A DNA stretch of 64,000 nt, taken from contig NZ_JPOL01000003.1 of the NCBI RefSeq assembly GCF_000733945.1, forward strand, positions 1-64,000. Direction: 5' to 3'. This DNA is from Flavimarina sp. Hel_I_48 (GTDB lineage: Bacteria; Bacteroidota; Bacteroidia; Flavobacteriales; Flavobacteriaceae). The notes below the pieces were generated by a model. It ran no database searches and had not been told where the DNA came from. It was given only the letters and a program-made list of their open reading frames with translations. A program made the translations under genes and the position numbers. Shown piece after piece: positions 35,654 through 45,104 of the stretch; position 1 is the stretch's first letter; every line of letters starts with the position of its first letter.

Positions 35654-36646
35654 ATGAGACCATTTACATATACTAAACCCGAAGATACCGCACAGGCTAT
35701 GTCTTCCCTGGCGGAAAATAAAAATGCCAGATATTTGGCGGGGGGAACAAACCTCCTAGACTTGATGAAAGAAGATGTGGAGCGACCAGATGAGTTGGTT
35801 GACCTGGGAACCTTAGAGCTAAAAACAATCAAAGAAACCGATAAAGGTCTATCCCTTGGTGCTTTGGTAAGCAATACGGAAACCGCAAACCATCCCATGG
35901 TGAGGAAGAATTTCCCCATGCTTTCCCTCGCGATCCTTGCCGGTGCCTCAGGACAGATCAGGAATATGGCGACTAACGGTGGGAACCCAAACCAGCGCAC
36001 ACGTTGTCCCTACTTTTTTGATACGGCAATGCCTTGTAATAAACGCGAACCGGGAACGGGTTGCGGGGCTCTGGAAGGACAAAATCACCTGCACGCCATA
36101 TTTGGCTGGAGCGAGAATTGTGTTGCAACGCATCCATCAGATATGTGTATCGCGCTTGCCGCTCTTGATGCTACCGTGACTATTGCAGATGCAAACGGTA
36201 ATAAACGTACTATTCCTTTTGTAGATTATCACCGTTTACCTGGGGACGCTCCTGAAAAAGATAATGTGCTGGAACATGGCGAACTTATTACATCCATGGA
36301 GATTCCGGAGAATAATTTTGCAGCCAATAGCTATTATTTGAAAGTCCGTGATCGTTCGAGTTATGCCTTTGCGTTAATTTCAGTTGCAGCGGGACTGGAA
36401 CTGGAAGGTAATACAATTAAAAAATCACGTATTGCCATGGGTGGTGTTTCCCACAAACCCTGGCGCGCGTATGCTGCTGAAAAGTTTCTGGAGGGAAAAG
36501 AAGCAACCGCGAGCAATTTTGAAGCCGCTGCAGATGCAGAAATGAACGAGGCAAAAACGCTGGAACACAACGCTTATAAAGTACCCATGGGTAAGCAATC
36601 CATTATACGGGCACTAAATGTGGCGCTTGCAGGCGATAAGGTATAA
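35654..36646 (+). CDS. paoB: aldehyde oxidoreductase FAD subunit (PaoB-like)
   Basis: A 330-residue FAD-binding subunit of a xanthine-dehydrogenase-family enzyme. The FAD site includes YLAGGTNLLDLMKED (about residues 30-44) and GQIRNMATNGGNPNQ (about 99-113). A loop with four cysteines (CPYFFDTAMPCNKREPGTGC, then a later Cys in SENC) matches the extra 4Fe-4S cluster known in E. coli PaoB, which most xanthine dehydrogenases lack. That favours periplasmic aldehyde oxidation. No signal peptide is present, so it would travel with the Tat-exported PaoA. The gap to paoA is 100 bases and holds a small hairpin. Confidence 0.9.
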   Translation: MRPFTYTKPEDTAQAMSSLAENKNARYLAGGTNLLDLMKEDVERPDELVDLGTLELKTIKETDKGLSLGALVSNTETANHPMVRKNFPMLSLAILAGASGQIRNMATNGGNPNQRTRCPYFFDTAMPCNKREPGTGCGALEGQNHLHAIFGWSENCVATHPSDMCIALAALDATVTIADANGNKRTIPFVDYHRLPGDAPEKDNVLEHGELITSMEIPENNFAANSYYLKVRDRSSYAFALISVAAGLELEGNTIKKSRIAMGGVSHKPWRAYAAEKFLEGKEATASNFEAAADAEMNEAKTLEHNAYKVPMGKQSIIRALNVALAGDKV

Positions 36647-36718
36647 CAAGAAACTATTCCATTGATGATCATAATATATACAGATCAAAAGAAGAAATAG
36701 TTCAATAAAATATTAGAA

Positions 36719-38893
36719 ATGAAAGATTATAAATTATTAGGTTCTCCAGAGAGTAGGATAGAGGGTTATCTAAAAGTAACCGGAAAGGCCAAATACTCGG
36801 CAGAATTTCCAATTCCCAACGCCCTTTATGGTTTTCCTGTGCGCAGTACCATTTCCAAAGGAAGTATCGCAACAATTGATACCGAAAAAGCGGAAGCTTC
36901 TGAAGGTGTCGTTAAAATTATAACCTATAAAAATGCATTGGATCTTGGGGAAGACAAGAAAAATGACTCGGGCAAAATAAGCGAAGGAACCCGAAAAGTT
37001 TTACAGGACAATGTTATTAAAAGTTATGGTCAGTATATAGGGATCGTAGTTGCAGAAACCTTTGAACAGGCGCGTGCCGCTTCCCGAATGATCGAGGTTA
37101 CCTATAATGAAGAAAAACCTGTGATCAGCTTTGAGGAAAATAGAAATAAGGCTTACAAACCAGATCCGGGAAGACCGTCAGGAATAGACACTTCACGAGG
37201 TAGTCTGGAGCAGGGTATCAATGAGGCCACCACAATGGTTGATGAGGTTTACAATACTCCAATAGAAGTTCACAATCCTATGGAGCCGCATGCCACAATT
37301 GCGGTTTTTGAAGGCGAAAAACTTACTATATATGATACATCCCAGATGCTTTACCGCACCATAGATGCCGTTGCTGAGGTATTTAGTATGCCGAAGGAAG
37401 ACATTAAAGTTATCGCTACGTTTATAGGTGGCGGTTTTGGATCTAAATTGAGAGCCTGGGAACATGTAATGCTTACTATCCTAGCGGCAAAAATGCTTGA
37501 TAAACCGGTAAAAACAGCAATTACCCGTCAAATGATGCAGACAAATGCCGGGATGAGACAGCACAACAGACAACATATCCGCCTGGGGGCAAATGACTCA
37601 GCAAGGTTAACGGCGCTGGCCCATGAAGTTGTGAGCCATACTGCCGTAGATGAACTTTACGTGGAAAAATCAGGATATTATAGCAGATCCATGTATGCAG
37701 TGCCCAACACACTGGTCACACACCGTGTATATGATACCAATATTCAGGTGCCTTCGTCCATGCGTGCGCCGGGAGAAGCTCCCGGTAGTTTTGCCCTGGA
37801 ATCTGCCATGGATGAAATGGCCCATAAATTAAATATGGACCCTATAGAGTTTCGTATCAAAAACGAACCAGAAAAAGACCCACATACAGATAAGCCGTGG
37901 TCTTCCAGGTCTCTGATAGAATGTATGAAAGTAGGTGCAGAGAAATTCGGTTGGGAACGTAGAAAACAAGAGCCCAGAAGCAATCCTGACGGTAACTGGC
38001 TCATAGGGTATGGTATGGCGGGAGCCTCTCGTGGTGCTCCATATCAACAAGCTTCTTCCCGACTAATATTGAACAAAAAAGGGGATGAAGTAACAGCAAC
38101 GGTAGAAATGGCCGCTACTGATATAGGTACTGGTAGTTACACGATCATAGCACAGACCGCAGCCAATACTTTAGGGATTCCCGTTGATCAGGTAGAAGTG
38201 CATATAGGTGATTCCAGCTTACCGAAAACTCCGGGTTCTGGAGGTTCATGGGGTGCAGGAACATTCTCAAGTGCAGCTGATGCGGTTTGCGAAAAAGTTA
38301 TCAAAGACCTTAAGGAAAAAGCCGGTATCGCAACTGATCAGGAAATCAGTATAGGAGATCTGCTTGATGCGGCTAAGTTGGATACTTACAAAGCTGTGGC
38401 GACCGCTATGGCAGATGATGATGCCTCTAACTATTCTCATTATAGTTTTGGGGCTCACTTTGTGGAAGTTTGGGTAGATGAAAAGTTGGGTATCGTAAAA
38501 ATACCGCACGTACTTTCTACTGCTGCAGTAGGAACGGTACTGAATCAAAAAACAGCCCGTTCGCAGGTTTTGGGTGGGATCATTTTTGGTCTCGGCCAGG
38601 CGATGACCGAAGAGACTTTACTGGATGAGCGTTATGGAAGTTATGTAACGCGAACGCTGGCCGATTATCATGTTCCCGTTAATCTGGACATAGGTAAAAT
38701 TGATTTGCATTTTATTCCTGAAAAAGATGAGCATATTAATAGGATGGGGGTTAAAGGTATCGGTGAACTTGGTATTTCCAGTGTTGCTGCTGCAATTACA
38801 AATGCTATTTTTAATGCTACTGGAAAACGAGCTAGAAACCTGCCAGTAACACCGGCAAAAATGATAGCTATAGATGAAAGCGTAGCGGTCTAG
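36719..38893 (+). CDS. paoC: aldehyde oxidoreductase molybdenum subunit (PaoC-like)
   Basis: A 724-residue catalytic subunit. Xanthine-dehydrogenase-family landmarks: ESRIEGYLKVTGKAKYSAEF near the start, NPMEPHATIA (about residues 185-194), IGGGFGSKLRAWEH (about 238-251), MRAPGEAPGSFALESAMDE (about 345-363), and the catalytic glutamate in GVKGIGELG near residue 680. Cofactor is expected to be molybdopterin cytosine dinucleotide, which MocA and XdhC in the neighbouring operon could supply. Aldehydes, possibly aromatic, are the likely substrates; the exact one is not visible. A strong terminator follows. Confidence 0.92.
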   Translation: MKDYKLLGSPESRIEGYLKVTGKAKYSAEFPIPNALYGFPVRSTISKGSIATIDTEKAEASEGVVKIITYKNALDLGEDKKNDSGKISEGTRKVLQDNVIKSYGQYIGIVVAETFEQARAASRMIEVTYNEEKPVISFEENRNKAYKPDPGRPSGIDTSRGSLEQGINEATTMVDEVYNTPIEVHNPMEPHATIAVFEGEKLTIYDTSQMLYRTIDAVAEVFSMPKEDIKVIATFIGGGFGSKLRAWEHVMLTILAAKMLDKPVKTAITRQMMQTNAGMRQHNRQHIRLGANDSARLTALAHEVVSHTAVDELYVEKSGYYSRSMYAVPNTLVTHRVYDTNIQVPSSMRAPGEAPGSFALESAMDEMAHKLNMDPIEFRIKNEPEKDPHTDKPWSSRSLIECMKVGAEKFGWERRKQEPRSNPDGNWLIGYGMAGASRGAPYQQASSRLILNKKGDEVTATVEMAATDIGTGSYTIIAQTAANTLGIPVDQVEVHIGDSSLPKTPGSGGSWGAGTFSSAADAVCEKVIKDLKEKAGIATDQEISIGDLLDAAKLDTYKAVATAMADDDASNYSHYSFGAHFVEVWVDEKLGIVKIPHVLSTAAVGTVLNQKTARSQVLGGIIFGLGQAMTEETLLDERYGSYVTRTLADYHVPVNLDIGKIDLHFIPEKDEHINRMGVKGIGELGISSVAAAITNAIFNATGKRARNLPVTPAKMIAIDESVAV

Positions 38894-38908
38894 ATTTAAA
38901 TTTTATCC

Positions 38909-38947
38909 AAAAAAGGCCTAAATTCTTAGAATTTAGGCCTTTTTTTA
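38909..38947 (+). terminator. terminator after paoC
   Basis: A perfect 11-base-pair stem (GGCCTAAATTC with GAATTTAGGCC, loop TTA) is flanked by an A-run and a seven-base T-run. It begins about 15 bases after the paoC stop and could also stop transcription arriving from the right. Confidence 0.9.
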
Positions 38948-39211
38948 TTCCCTTAGAGGCGTTTTGGTGTGTAAATGCTCCGTTTTCTGAGGCCAAATTC
39001 TACAATTTAGGTTTCATAGAATGCAAAATTAGCTCGCTGATGTTTAAAATATTAACCCTAAGTGATTTTATTGTTTCGCTGACATGTCCACTTTCACTTT
39101 TTGCCTCATTAAATGTATTGTCTTTTCTACAGCTTCACTAACATTTTGCATTCACTTTTAATCGTGATTCTTGTTTTATTGACATTTCGTCTGTTTTTTT
39201 TTAATAATTAT
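38948..39211. other. 264-base non-coding region right of paoC terminator
   Basis: No reading frame resembling a gene and no repeat was seen between the paoC terminator and the DUF1622 pseudogene. It marks the left edge of the decayed accessory stretch. Confidence 0.4.
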
Positions 39212-39514
39212 TTATGCCTGAAGCGAAAGGCTTAAAAAAGTCCTTATCAATACTATCAAACCTAAAATAGCGACAGATTTTTAAGAGTGTTCTTTAACCA
39301 CAGTGGCCATTATCTGCTGCGATTAATATATCTAATCCTAGCAGTATAGACTTGAACACAGCTTGACGAAGTTCTACATACATAGCATTATTTTTACTTC
39401 TTAAAAAAACAATAAATTTTAAAACGGAAAAAATGGAGTCAAAAAAATGGTCAAAATTCTAATAGCTTCCATCATCCTTGCGATGTAGTCAATATAATAT
39501 TTTATGCTTTCCAT
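39212..39514 (-). pseudogene. DUF1622 membrane protein pseudogene
   Basis: Pieces of a DUF1622 family membrane protein can be read across all three minus-strand frames. They are MESIKYYIDYIARMMEAI at the start (ATG at 39514), RSKNNAMYVELRQ joined to AVFKSILLGLDILIAAD in a second frame, then MATVVKEHS, an in-frame stop, and LIVLIRTFLSLSLQA to a stop at 39212. At least two frameshifts and one internal stop break it. The intact family protein is about 100-130 residues with three membrane helices, so nearly the whole gene is present but dead. It lies 200 bases downstream of the antiporter gene, same strand. The assignment rests on recognising the family pattern across frames. Confidence 0.8.
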
Positions 39515-39714
39515 TGCTATTATGCTTTTATTGGTTGGCGTATGAGCAAATACGTTGTCAGAAACTAAACTAGTAAACAATGACAAGCGGTAGAAAATTC
39601 CGGAGATTTAAAACTTAAAATTTTTAGTTTCTTTCAGCAATGTTTTCTCGCAGGCTAGTAATAGTGTTACCGGTTATGTCGCTTTTATCTAAAAAAATGT
39701 TGAGTATCTGGGCT

Positions 39715-41862
39715 TTATTTATTTCTAAATAGTCTTGCAACTGTTTTTCGCATATCGTCAAGTTTTTCAAGAGGTTCAATAAATGTTGGGTTTTTCAAAT
39801 TAATTTGTGAACTGTCCGCAACTCCAGATTGCATGGGATAAATCAATATGTAACTCGTGTCTTTAAAATACTCGTTTAGGTAGGAAGGGATTTTTGTCAT
39901 ATTGCTATGGAATGATGGTTTATCTTTTCTACTCAAAACAATTATCAAATTGTCATCCTGATGAAAATTTCCTGCGAGTGTTAAAAAGTGATCCCAATTA
40001 TTAAAGTTTCTAAATTCACAGGCTATCGGGTGTTTAGTTTGAATTTCCTGTATAAGATTCAGGGTTTCCTGAGCTGCATAAAAAATTAGTTTAGCGCCTG
40101 AATTTCGGGCTATGTTCCAAACTTTTATTATCCAAAATGGAAAGCCTATTTCATTCTCTGCATTTTCAGGTACAATGATAATGTGCCTTTTAATGGTCGA
40201 GAAAGGTTGGGCAGGTTTATATATCAAGCTTGTAGTATTGCATTTTGTCAAAATGCCTTCAGTTAAATTTCCTAAAAAAGAATCTGAAATTCCTTTGTTT
40301 ACATGAAGTCCCAATATTAAATCTGTGATATTATGTTCTTTGGCCACACTGGTTATGCCATTCACAATATTGAGGTCGTAACGTAGTACCTGTTGTATCA
40401 AATTATCTGTTGCCGAAGCGGTTACCGCTGCTTTAATTAGAATTTTTCTTGCTTGTTTTTCTGACGATCCATCCATTTTATTGTTATCAACAATACTTAA
40501 AGCAAGCAAACCATCTTTATTCTTCTTTGATTTAATGGTAACTCCCAAATTGATGAGTTCATCTGTTGTTTCAATGTTGCTTATTGGAATTAAAATTTTT
40601 TCCTGACTTTTTTCCGTATCAGTTGTTGTGTCTGAGTTTTCCAGATGTGCAATATTTGTTGCTCCTTTTTGAGCAACAAAGGAGGCGATAGTACAGGTGA
40701 AAAGTATCATCAAAATAGTTCCGTTCAAAATGCTTTCATTTAGCAATCGGATAGGTTCTCCCGTTTCAGTTTGTCCAACAGTAATGTTGTAACCAATTAA
40801 AACCGCTGCCAGGGTTGCGGCTGCTTGCGCATTACTTAAACCAAAAATTAATCTTCGCTCGTCCACTGAAAACTTATACGTCTTTTGAGTCAACCAGGCT
40901 GCAAGAAATTTTGCTGTGGTTGCGACAAAAATCATTACCGATGCGACCTTTATTGTTTCAAAATCCTTGAAAAATACCCGGTAATTAATGAGCATACCTA
41001 CACCTATAAGAAAGAACGGAATAAAAATAGCGTTGCCTACAAATTCAATTCTGTTCATCAGGGGTGACGTATGCGGAATCAATCGGTTAAGGGCCAATCC
41101 AGATAAAAACGCTCCAATGATTGCTTCAATACCTGCCAGTTCTGCGAGAACTGCGCCAAGAAAAACCATTACCAAAACAAAAATGTATTGAGAAACATTG
41201 TCGTCAAACCGCTTAAAAAACCAACGACCGATAATGGGGAATATCAACATTACAATCAATCCAAAAACAAGAATAGAAACAGACAATCGTATCCAAAATG
41301 CAGTATTAACCTCCCCAGTTGTCATTCCTACGATAACTGCAAGAACCAATAGGGCTAAAGTATCCGTTATCATTGTTCCGCCCACAGTTATATTGACGGC
41401 TTTGTTTTTTGCCACGCCCATTTTACTAATTAATGGGTACGCAATTAGTGTGTGAGAAGCAAACATACTTGCCAATAAAACCGATGTTGGTAAGGAAAAT
41501 TTTAAAACATACAATCCTGTTATTATTCCCATGGTCATTGGGATCAGGAATGTATATAAGCCAAATACCAGACTTTTTTTACTATTTTTCTTAAAGTCTA
41601 CCAGGTCAATTTCCAAACCTGCAAGAAACATTATGTATAGAAGCCCCGCTGTTCCTGAAAGGATGATACCACTGTCTCTCTCCATTAGATTGATTCCATT
41701 AGGTCCTATAATCGCGCCTGCTATTATAAGTCCTAGAAGATGAGGGATTTTTATTTTATTTAGAAGGATAGGGGCGAATAGAATGATTACCAATATCAAA
41801 AGGAATTTCACTACCGGATTAGTAAGGGGTAAGGTTGTTTCTAATACGCTTGATAGTATCAT
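39715..41862 (-). CDS. CPA2-family cation:proton antiporter with Usp-like C-terminus
   Basis: A 715-residue membrane protein. About the first 395 residues form 12-13 transmembrane helices of the monovalent cation:proton antiporter-2 family; LLGLIIAGAIIGPNGINLM and the conserved AELAGIEAIIGAFLSGLALN block (about 240-260) hold the exchange-site acidic residue. The remaining 300 residues are cytoplasmic and resemble two universal-stress-protein-like modules (EKILIPISNIETTDELI; HIIIVPENAENEIGF). It exchanges sodium or potassium for protons. The C-terminus may be worth a check, because another frame stays open for about 55 codons across the stop. Confidence 0.88.
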   Translation of the reverse strand: MILSSVLETTLPLTNPVVKFLLILVIILFAPILLNKIKIPHLLGLIIAGAIIGPNGINLMERDSGIILSGTAGLLYIMFLAGLEIDLVDFKKNSKKSLVFGLYTFLIPMTMGIITGLYVLKFSLPTSVLLASMFASHTLIAYPLISKMGVAKNKAVNITVGGTMITDTLALLVLAVIVGMTTGEVNTAFWIRLSVSILVFGLIVMLIFPIIGRWFFKRFDDNVSQYIFVLVMVFLGAVLAELAGIEAIIGAFLSGLALNRLIPHTSPLMNRIEFVGNAIFIPFFLIGVGMLINYRVFFKDFETIKVASVMIFVATTAKFLAAWLTQKTYKFSVDERRLIFGLSNAQAAATLAAVLIGYNITVGQTETGEPIRLLNESILNGTILMILFTCTIASFVAQKGATNIAHLENSDTTTDTEKSQEKILIPISNIETTDELINLGVTIKSKKNKDGLLALSIVDNNKMDGSSEKQARKILIKAAVTASATDNLIQQVLRYDLNIVNGITSVAKEHNITDLILGLHVNKGISDSFLGNLTEGILTKCNTTSLIYKPAQPFSTIKRHIIIVPENAENEIGFPFWIIKVWNIARNSGAKLIFYAAQETLNLIQEIQTKHPIACEFRNFNNWDHFLTLAGNFHQDDNLIIVLSRKDKPSFHSNMTKIPSYLNEYFKDTSYILIYPMQSGVADSSQINLKNPTFIEPLEKLDDMRKTVARLFRNK

Positions 41863-42353
41863 TATTTTTCGCTTTTAAATCTACCGTATCGGCTTCTGTC
41901 CAGTGCTAAAATAGGTTGACCATTTAGGTCTACTACGTTACGCTACTGAGCTACTAATATCGGTATTTTTCTGTACGGTATTTACTTCTGGTTTTAATTA
42001 ATGTTAGGGCAATCTATTTTAAATTTAAGGCTTAAACACATGCGTTTTAATTATAGATTGTGATTGGCTTGTAGCCCTTCTGAACTAGGATGAGGTTTAC
42101 AATTGTAGAGTCGCATCAGGGTTTCTGTTTGCATATTCCGTAGATAAGCGTTGTTACAGGGATAGTATTATTATTTAAAACTGACGTTGATCCCGTTTGT
42201 TTCGGCCAAGTGGGTAGAGGTAGGGTTACCGTATTGCAAATCTGGTTGAGAGGGGAACCTTCTTAATAATCTCGAATTCTTTGATCTTGTGTTGTAGCTT
42301 TTACCCTCATTTAGTTTGCCCCTACCTTTTTTCTTTTGCTTTGAGCTATTTAA
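41863..42353. other. 491-base non-coding region with possible mobile-element debris
   Basis: No intact gene is present. CAGTGCTAAAATAGGTTGAC at about 41901-41920 looks like the end of a Bacteroidota insertion sequence, but no matching second end was found, so this is weak. A 64-codon minus-strand frame (42171-42365) is not recognisable as a protein. Confidence 0.3.
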
Positions 42354-42545
42354 TTTTATAGGCAATACAAAATTTTGAAAAATTGTAGGTTTGACGGTAT
42401 AATTAATATTATTGGTGAATATACCTGGGATAATGAAGATAGCTTTATTTTTAAAATTAATAAAGATGGGTTTACCAAGTTAGAGGGGACCTTAAAGTTT
42501 TGCAGTTATGTAGAAATAATCATAAGGGAATCTGGAGTACTTTAA
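42354..42545 (+). pseudogene. 3' remnant of an unrecognised protein gene
   Basis: This plus-strand stretch is open for 63 codons and ends in TAA, but has no start codon at its 5' end. The translation (for example NIIGEYTWDNEDSFIFKINK then LKFCSYVEIIIRESGVL) has the amphipathic alternation and composition of a real protein end. The family is not recognised. It lies in a gene-poor stretch with other debris, so it is most simply the tail of a deleted gene. Confidence 0.35.
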
Positions 42546-42896
42546 AGGCAGGAGTGGAATAAATCTTCTTCTAGCGAGTGAAAAATGGCCGAAAGTAAGG
42601 CTGTAATAAATAGCTCAGAAATATTTTGCTTTTATGTGCGTTCAATTCCTACCAGTATAGCAAGGCTTGCCATAATTTTCATGAACGGATTGTAATTAAA
42701 AGCATGTGCAAGAAACTGTCATTGATCTTAGTGGTCAATAGCTCTTGAAACAGGCATTAGCGATTTTGAAATCCGGTTTGCCCTACGATGAAAACCACGT
42801 GTCTGTTTTGTTAAAAGGGTAGGTCAAAAGTGGAATAAATGTAACAGCTAATATCTGGAATTGTAGATTTTAGCAACGGACAAATAGGTCTCAGAT
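42546..42896. other. 351-base gene-free stretch
   Basis: Only short open frames are present; the best is LLKQALAILKSGLPYDENHV (about 42742-42822), again without a start codon. This may be further gene debris. No terminator or repeat was found. Confidence 0.3.
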
Positions 42897-43451
42897 TTAA
42901 TGTTGAAAAGAGTTAGTTTTTACCTCAGTTCTTTGCTGTACGTAGGCTTTTATCGTTTCGTTCATTACTTCCTTTGGGTATTTCCATTTTAACATTTGGT
43001 TTGGTGAACTGTTCAATCCGCTATTTATTTTTCGGAAAGGCAAATTTTCAAAACTTCCGTAATCAATTTTCCATTGCTCAATGCTAAACATACAATTATT
43101 CAGAGAACCATTCGCACTTCGGTCATTATTTGTTTCGCACAGTTTTATTTCTCCAATTAACGCACTCAAATTTTCGTAATCAATTTCAATTCCATCACTA
43201 TTTAATTGGGAATGAAGAGTTTCTGTAAATATTCGTGAGATATTATTCAAATCAAATGTTTTTATGTCTGGCAATATCAGCAAATATTTGGTCAGTTTGT
43301 TTACTATCAGCCAGCATTTTTTTCTGTCCACATAAAAAATGGTTGCAACCCATTCGCCCAGGATTTTATTATCGGCTTCACTTTTTTTGACAATCGATTT
43401 TTGTATCGTTTTTTCAAGTTTTCGAGTTGTATATATTTGAGTGCAATTCAT
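42897..43451 (-). CDS. DUF6933-like hypothetical protein
   Basis: A 184-residue cytoplasmic protein of unknown function. The N-terminus MNCTQIYTTRKLEKTI and the core WVATIFYVDRKKCWLIVNKLTKYLLILPD (about residues 34-62) resemble the DUF6933 family, whose members share a WxAxLFYxDRRKCLLFVN-like strand pair. The C-terminal half is less conserved. It has its own ATG and no internal stop. It lies in an accessory stretch next to the epoxide hydrolase on the same strand with 201 bases between, so it is probably transcribed alone. I am moderately sure of the family and cannot suggest a role. Confidence 0.6.
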   Translation of the reverse strand: MNCTQIYTTRKLEKTIQKSIVKKSEADNKILGEWVATIFYVDRKKCWLIVNKLTKYLLILPDIKTFDLNNISRIFTETLHSQLNSDGIEIDYENLSALIGEIKLCETNNDRSANGSLNNCMFSIEQWKIDYGSFENLPFRKINSGLNSSPNQMLKWKYPKEVMNETIKAYVQQRTEVKTNSFQH

Positions 43452-43652
43452 TCAGTATGTTGGTTTTATGCGTGTTTTTAGTAGCTTACTTACAACTTCT
43501 GGTATAAGATTAGTCGCGAGTGTCAGCAACTAGTTTAGCAAAACCACACCAGATAAAAAATTCGATGGGATTATTGTAAGCTAGGCCTGCACTAGCAATT
43601 CATTTATACTATGTTAACCGCCGTTTTTTCTTTTTTTTAATATATAGTTTTT

Positions 43653-44783
43653 TTAAATAGCTAATTCTTTAAAAAAATCCTTTATATCTTTTGCTAATAA
43701 ATCTGGTTGCTCCATTGCTGCAAAATGTCCACCAGCAGGCATTTCCGTCCAATGGGTGATATTGAAACTTTTTTCGATGTATGAACGTGGTGGTGTAGGC
43801 AATTCTTTTGGGAATTTGGCGAATCCGACAGGAACTTTAATAAAATCGGTCTTACCAAATTTCAAGGGAAGTTTACTGTTTTCATTATACATTCGGATTG
43901 ACGAATGAATACTTTGTGTAATCCAATAAAGCGTTACGTTTGCAAGCAATTCATCATTAGTGAAAATAGAATTAATGTTACCGTTATTTTCACTCCACGT
44001 ATTGAATTTTTCTATAATCCAAGCACACAGTCCAATTGGCGAATCATTTAATCCGTAAGCCAGAGTCAAAGGTTTTGAGCTTTGAATATAAGAATATGCA
44101 CCTTCTTTTGAAGCCCAGTCCAAAGCAAATTTTTGAAATGTTACAACTTCTTCAGTTAGTTGTTCTCCATCCTTTAAGTACGGCTTATAAGAACCAGAAA
44201 TATAGTTTAAGTGCAGGCCAAGTACATTTTTAGGATATTTTAAAGATAGCCAAGTGCTTATTCCTGAACCAATATCTCCACCTTGTGTTCCATATTCCTT
44301 GTATCCCAATTCTGTCATTAATTTATGCCATATATCGGCAACAAGTGCAGAATTACAACCTTCAACTTTACTTGGGCTTGAATAGCCAAAACCAATTATT
44401 GACGGAATAACCAAATCAAAAGAAACATCTTGGTCCTCTGTTAATAAAGGTATTAGTTTCATCATTTCCAAAAATGATCCTGGCCATCCATGTGTAATAA
44501 TTAAAGGAATAGATTTTTCCCCTTTTCCTTTTATATGCATAAAATGAATATCGTGATTGTCAATAGTTGCAATAAAATTTGGAAAGGAATTTATTTCTGC
44601 CTCAACTTCTCTCCAATCGAAACTGTTTAGCCAATGACCGGATAATTTTTTCATAAATGAAAGACTCGTTCCATAACTCCAATTGGAGTTGGATATTTCG
44701 TCTGGCCAACGAGTATTCTTAATTTTATTCTTTAAGTCATCAAGAATTTCTTCAGAAATATTTGCTACAAAAGGCTTTATCAT
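43653..44783 (-). CDS. epoxide hydrolase (alpha/beta hydrolase, EHN type)
   Basis: A 376-residue enzyme of the microsomal-type epoxide hydrolase family. The N-terminal EHN domain (about residues 3-110) has KNTRWPDEISNSNWSYGTSL and WREVEAEINSFPNFIATI. The alpha/beta-hydrolase core has the oxyanion motif THGWPGSF (about 98-105), the nucleophile aspartate in GTQGGDIGSGIS (about 171-182) and the catalytic histidine in MPAGGHFAAMEQP near the C-terminus. Natural substrate is unknown. Its GC content looks low compared with the nitrate genes, and it sits beside a broken transposase, so recent acquisition is plausible. Confidence 0.9.
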   Translation of the reverse strand: MIKPFVANISEEILDDLKNKIKNTRWPDEISNSNWSYGTSLSFMKKLSGHWLNSFDWREVEAEINSFPNFIATIDNHDIHFMHIKGKGEKSIPLIITHGWPGSFLEMMKLIPLLTEDQDVSFDLVIPSIIGFGYSSPSKVEGCNSALVADIWHKLMTELGYKEYGTQGGDIGSGISTWLSLKYPKNVLGLHLNYISGSYKPYLKDGEQLTEEVVTFQKFALDWASKEGAYSYIQSSKPLTLAYGLNDSPIGLCAWIIEKFNTWSENNGNINSIFTNDELLANVTLYWITQSIHSSIRMYNENSKLPLKFGKTDFIKVPVGFAKFPKELPTPPRSYIEKSFNITHWTEMPAGGHFAAMEQPDLLAKDIKDFFKELAI

Positions 44784-45104
44784 TTTTAATTTAGATGTTG
44801 AATTCTGTCTTATGATGGCAGTTAACGTATTTGCTATATACTGCTTAAGTTCGATGCTCTTTAAATTTAGATATAAATCAGGAAGAACAAAAAGAGGATT
44901 AAGGTTAATATATACGTTGAAGCGTTAGACTTCATCAACACATTAGACTCCGCCCAGTCCAGGCATTGATAACCCCCTCTCTCTTTTTATTACTCTTAGC
45001 ACGTTCAGTTCTGTGAGGCCTAGACCTCGTTTTTAAGCCTGCGCTGAGATTGTCGATGTGTTGTTGTGATCAAAGTAGCTTACTCTTTCTCAAAAGCAGT
45101 TGTT
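44784..45104. other. 321-base region with epoxide hydrolase promoter and IS110 non-coding end
   Basis: The half next to 44784 should hold the epoxide hydrolase promoter. The half next to 45104 is the leader of a degenerate IS110 transposase. In IS110 elements the non-coding end carries a structured RNA; here a small inverted repeat (GAGG-CCTAGA-CCTC, 45017-45030) is visible. Element boundaries cannot be placed. Confidence 0.4.

Noticed and set aside
41901..41920. Insertion-sequence terminal repeat
   Set aside because: It resembles IS ends of this phylum, but no matching inverted partner or transposase was found, so it is mentioned only within the region note.
42171..42365. 64-codon minus-strand frame
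   Set aside because: Composition is basic and polar with no recognisable domain; no promoter or partner gene. Not enough to call a gene.
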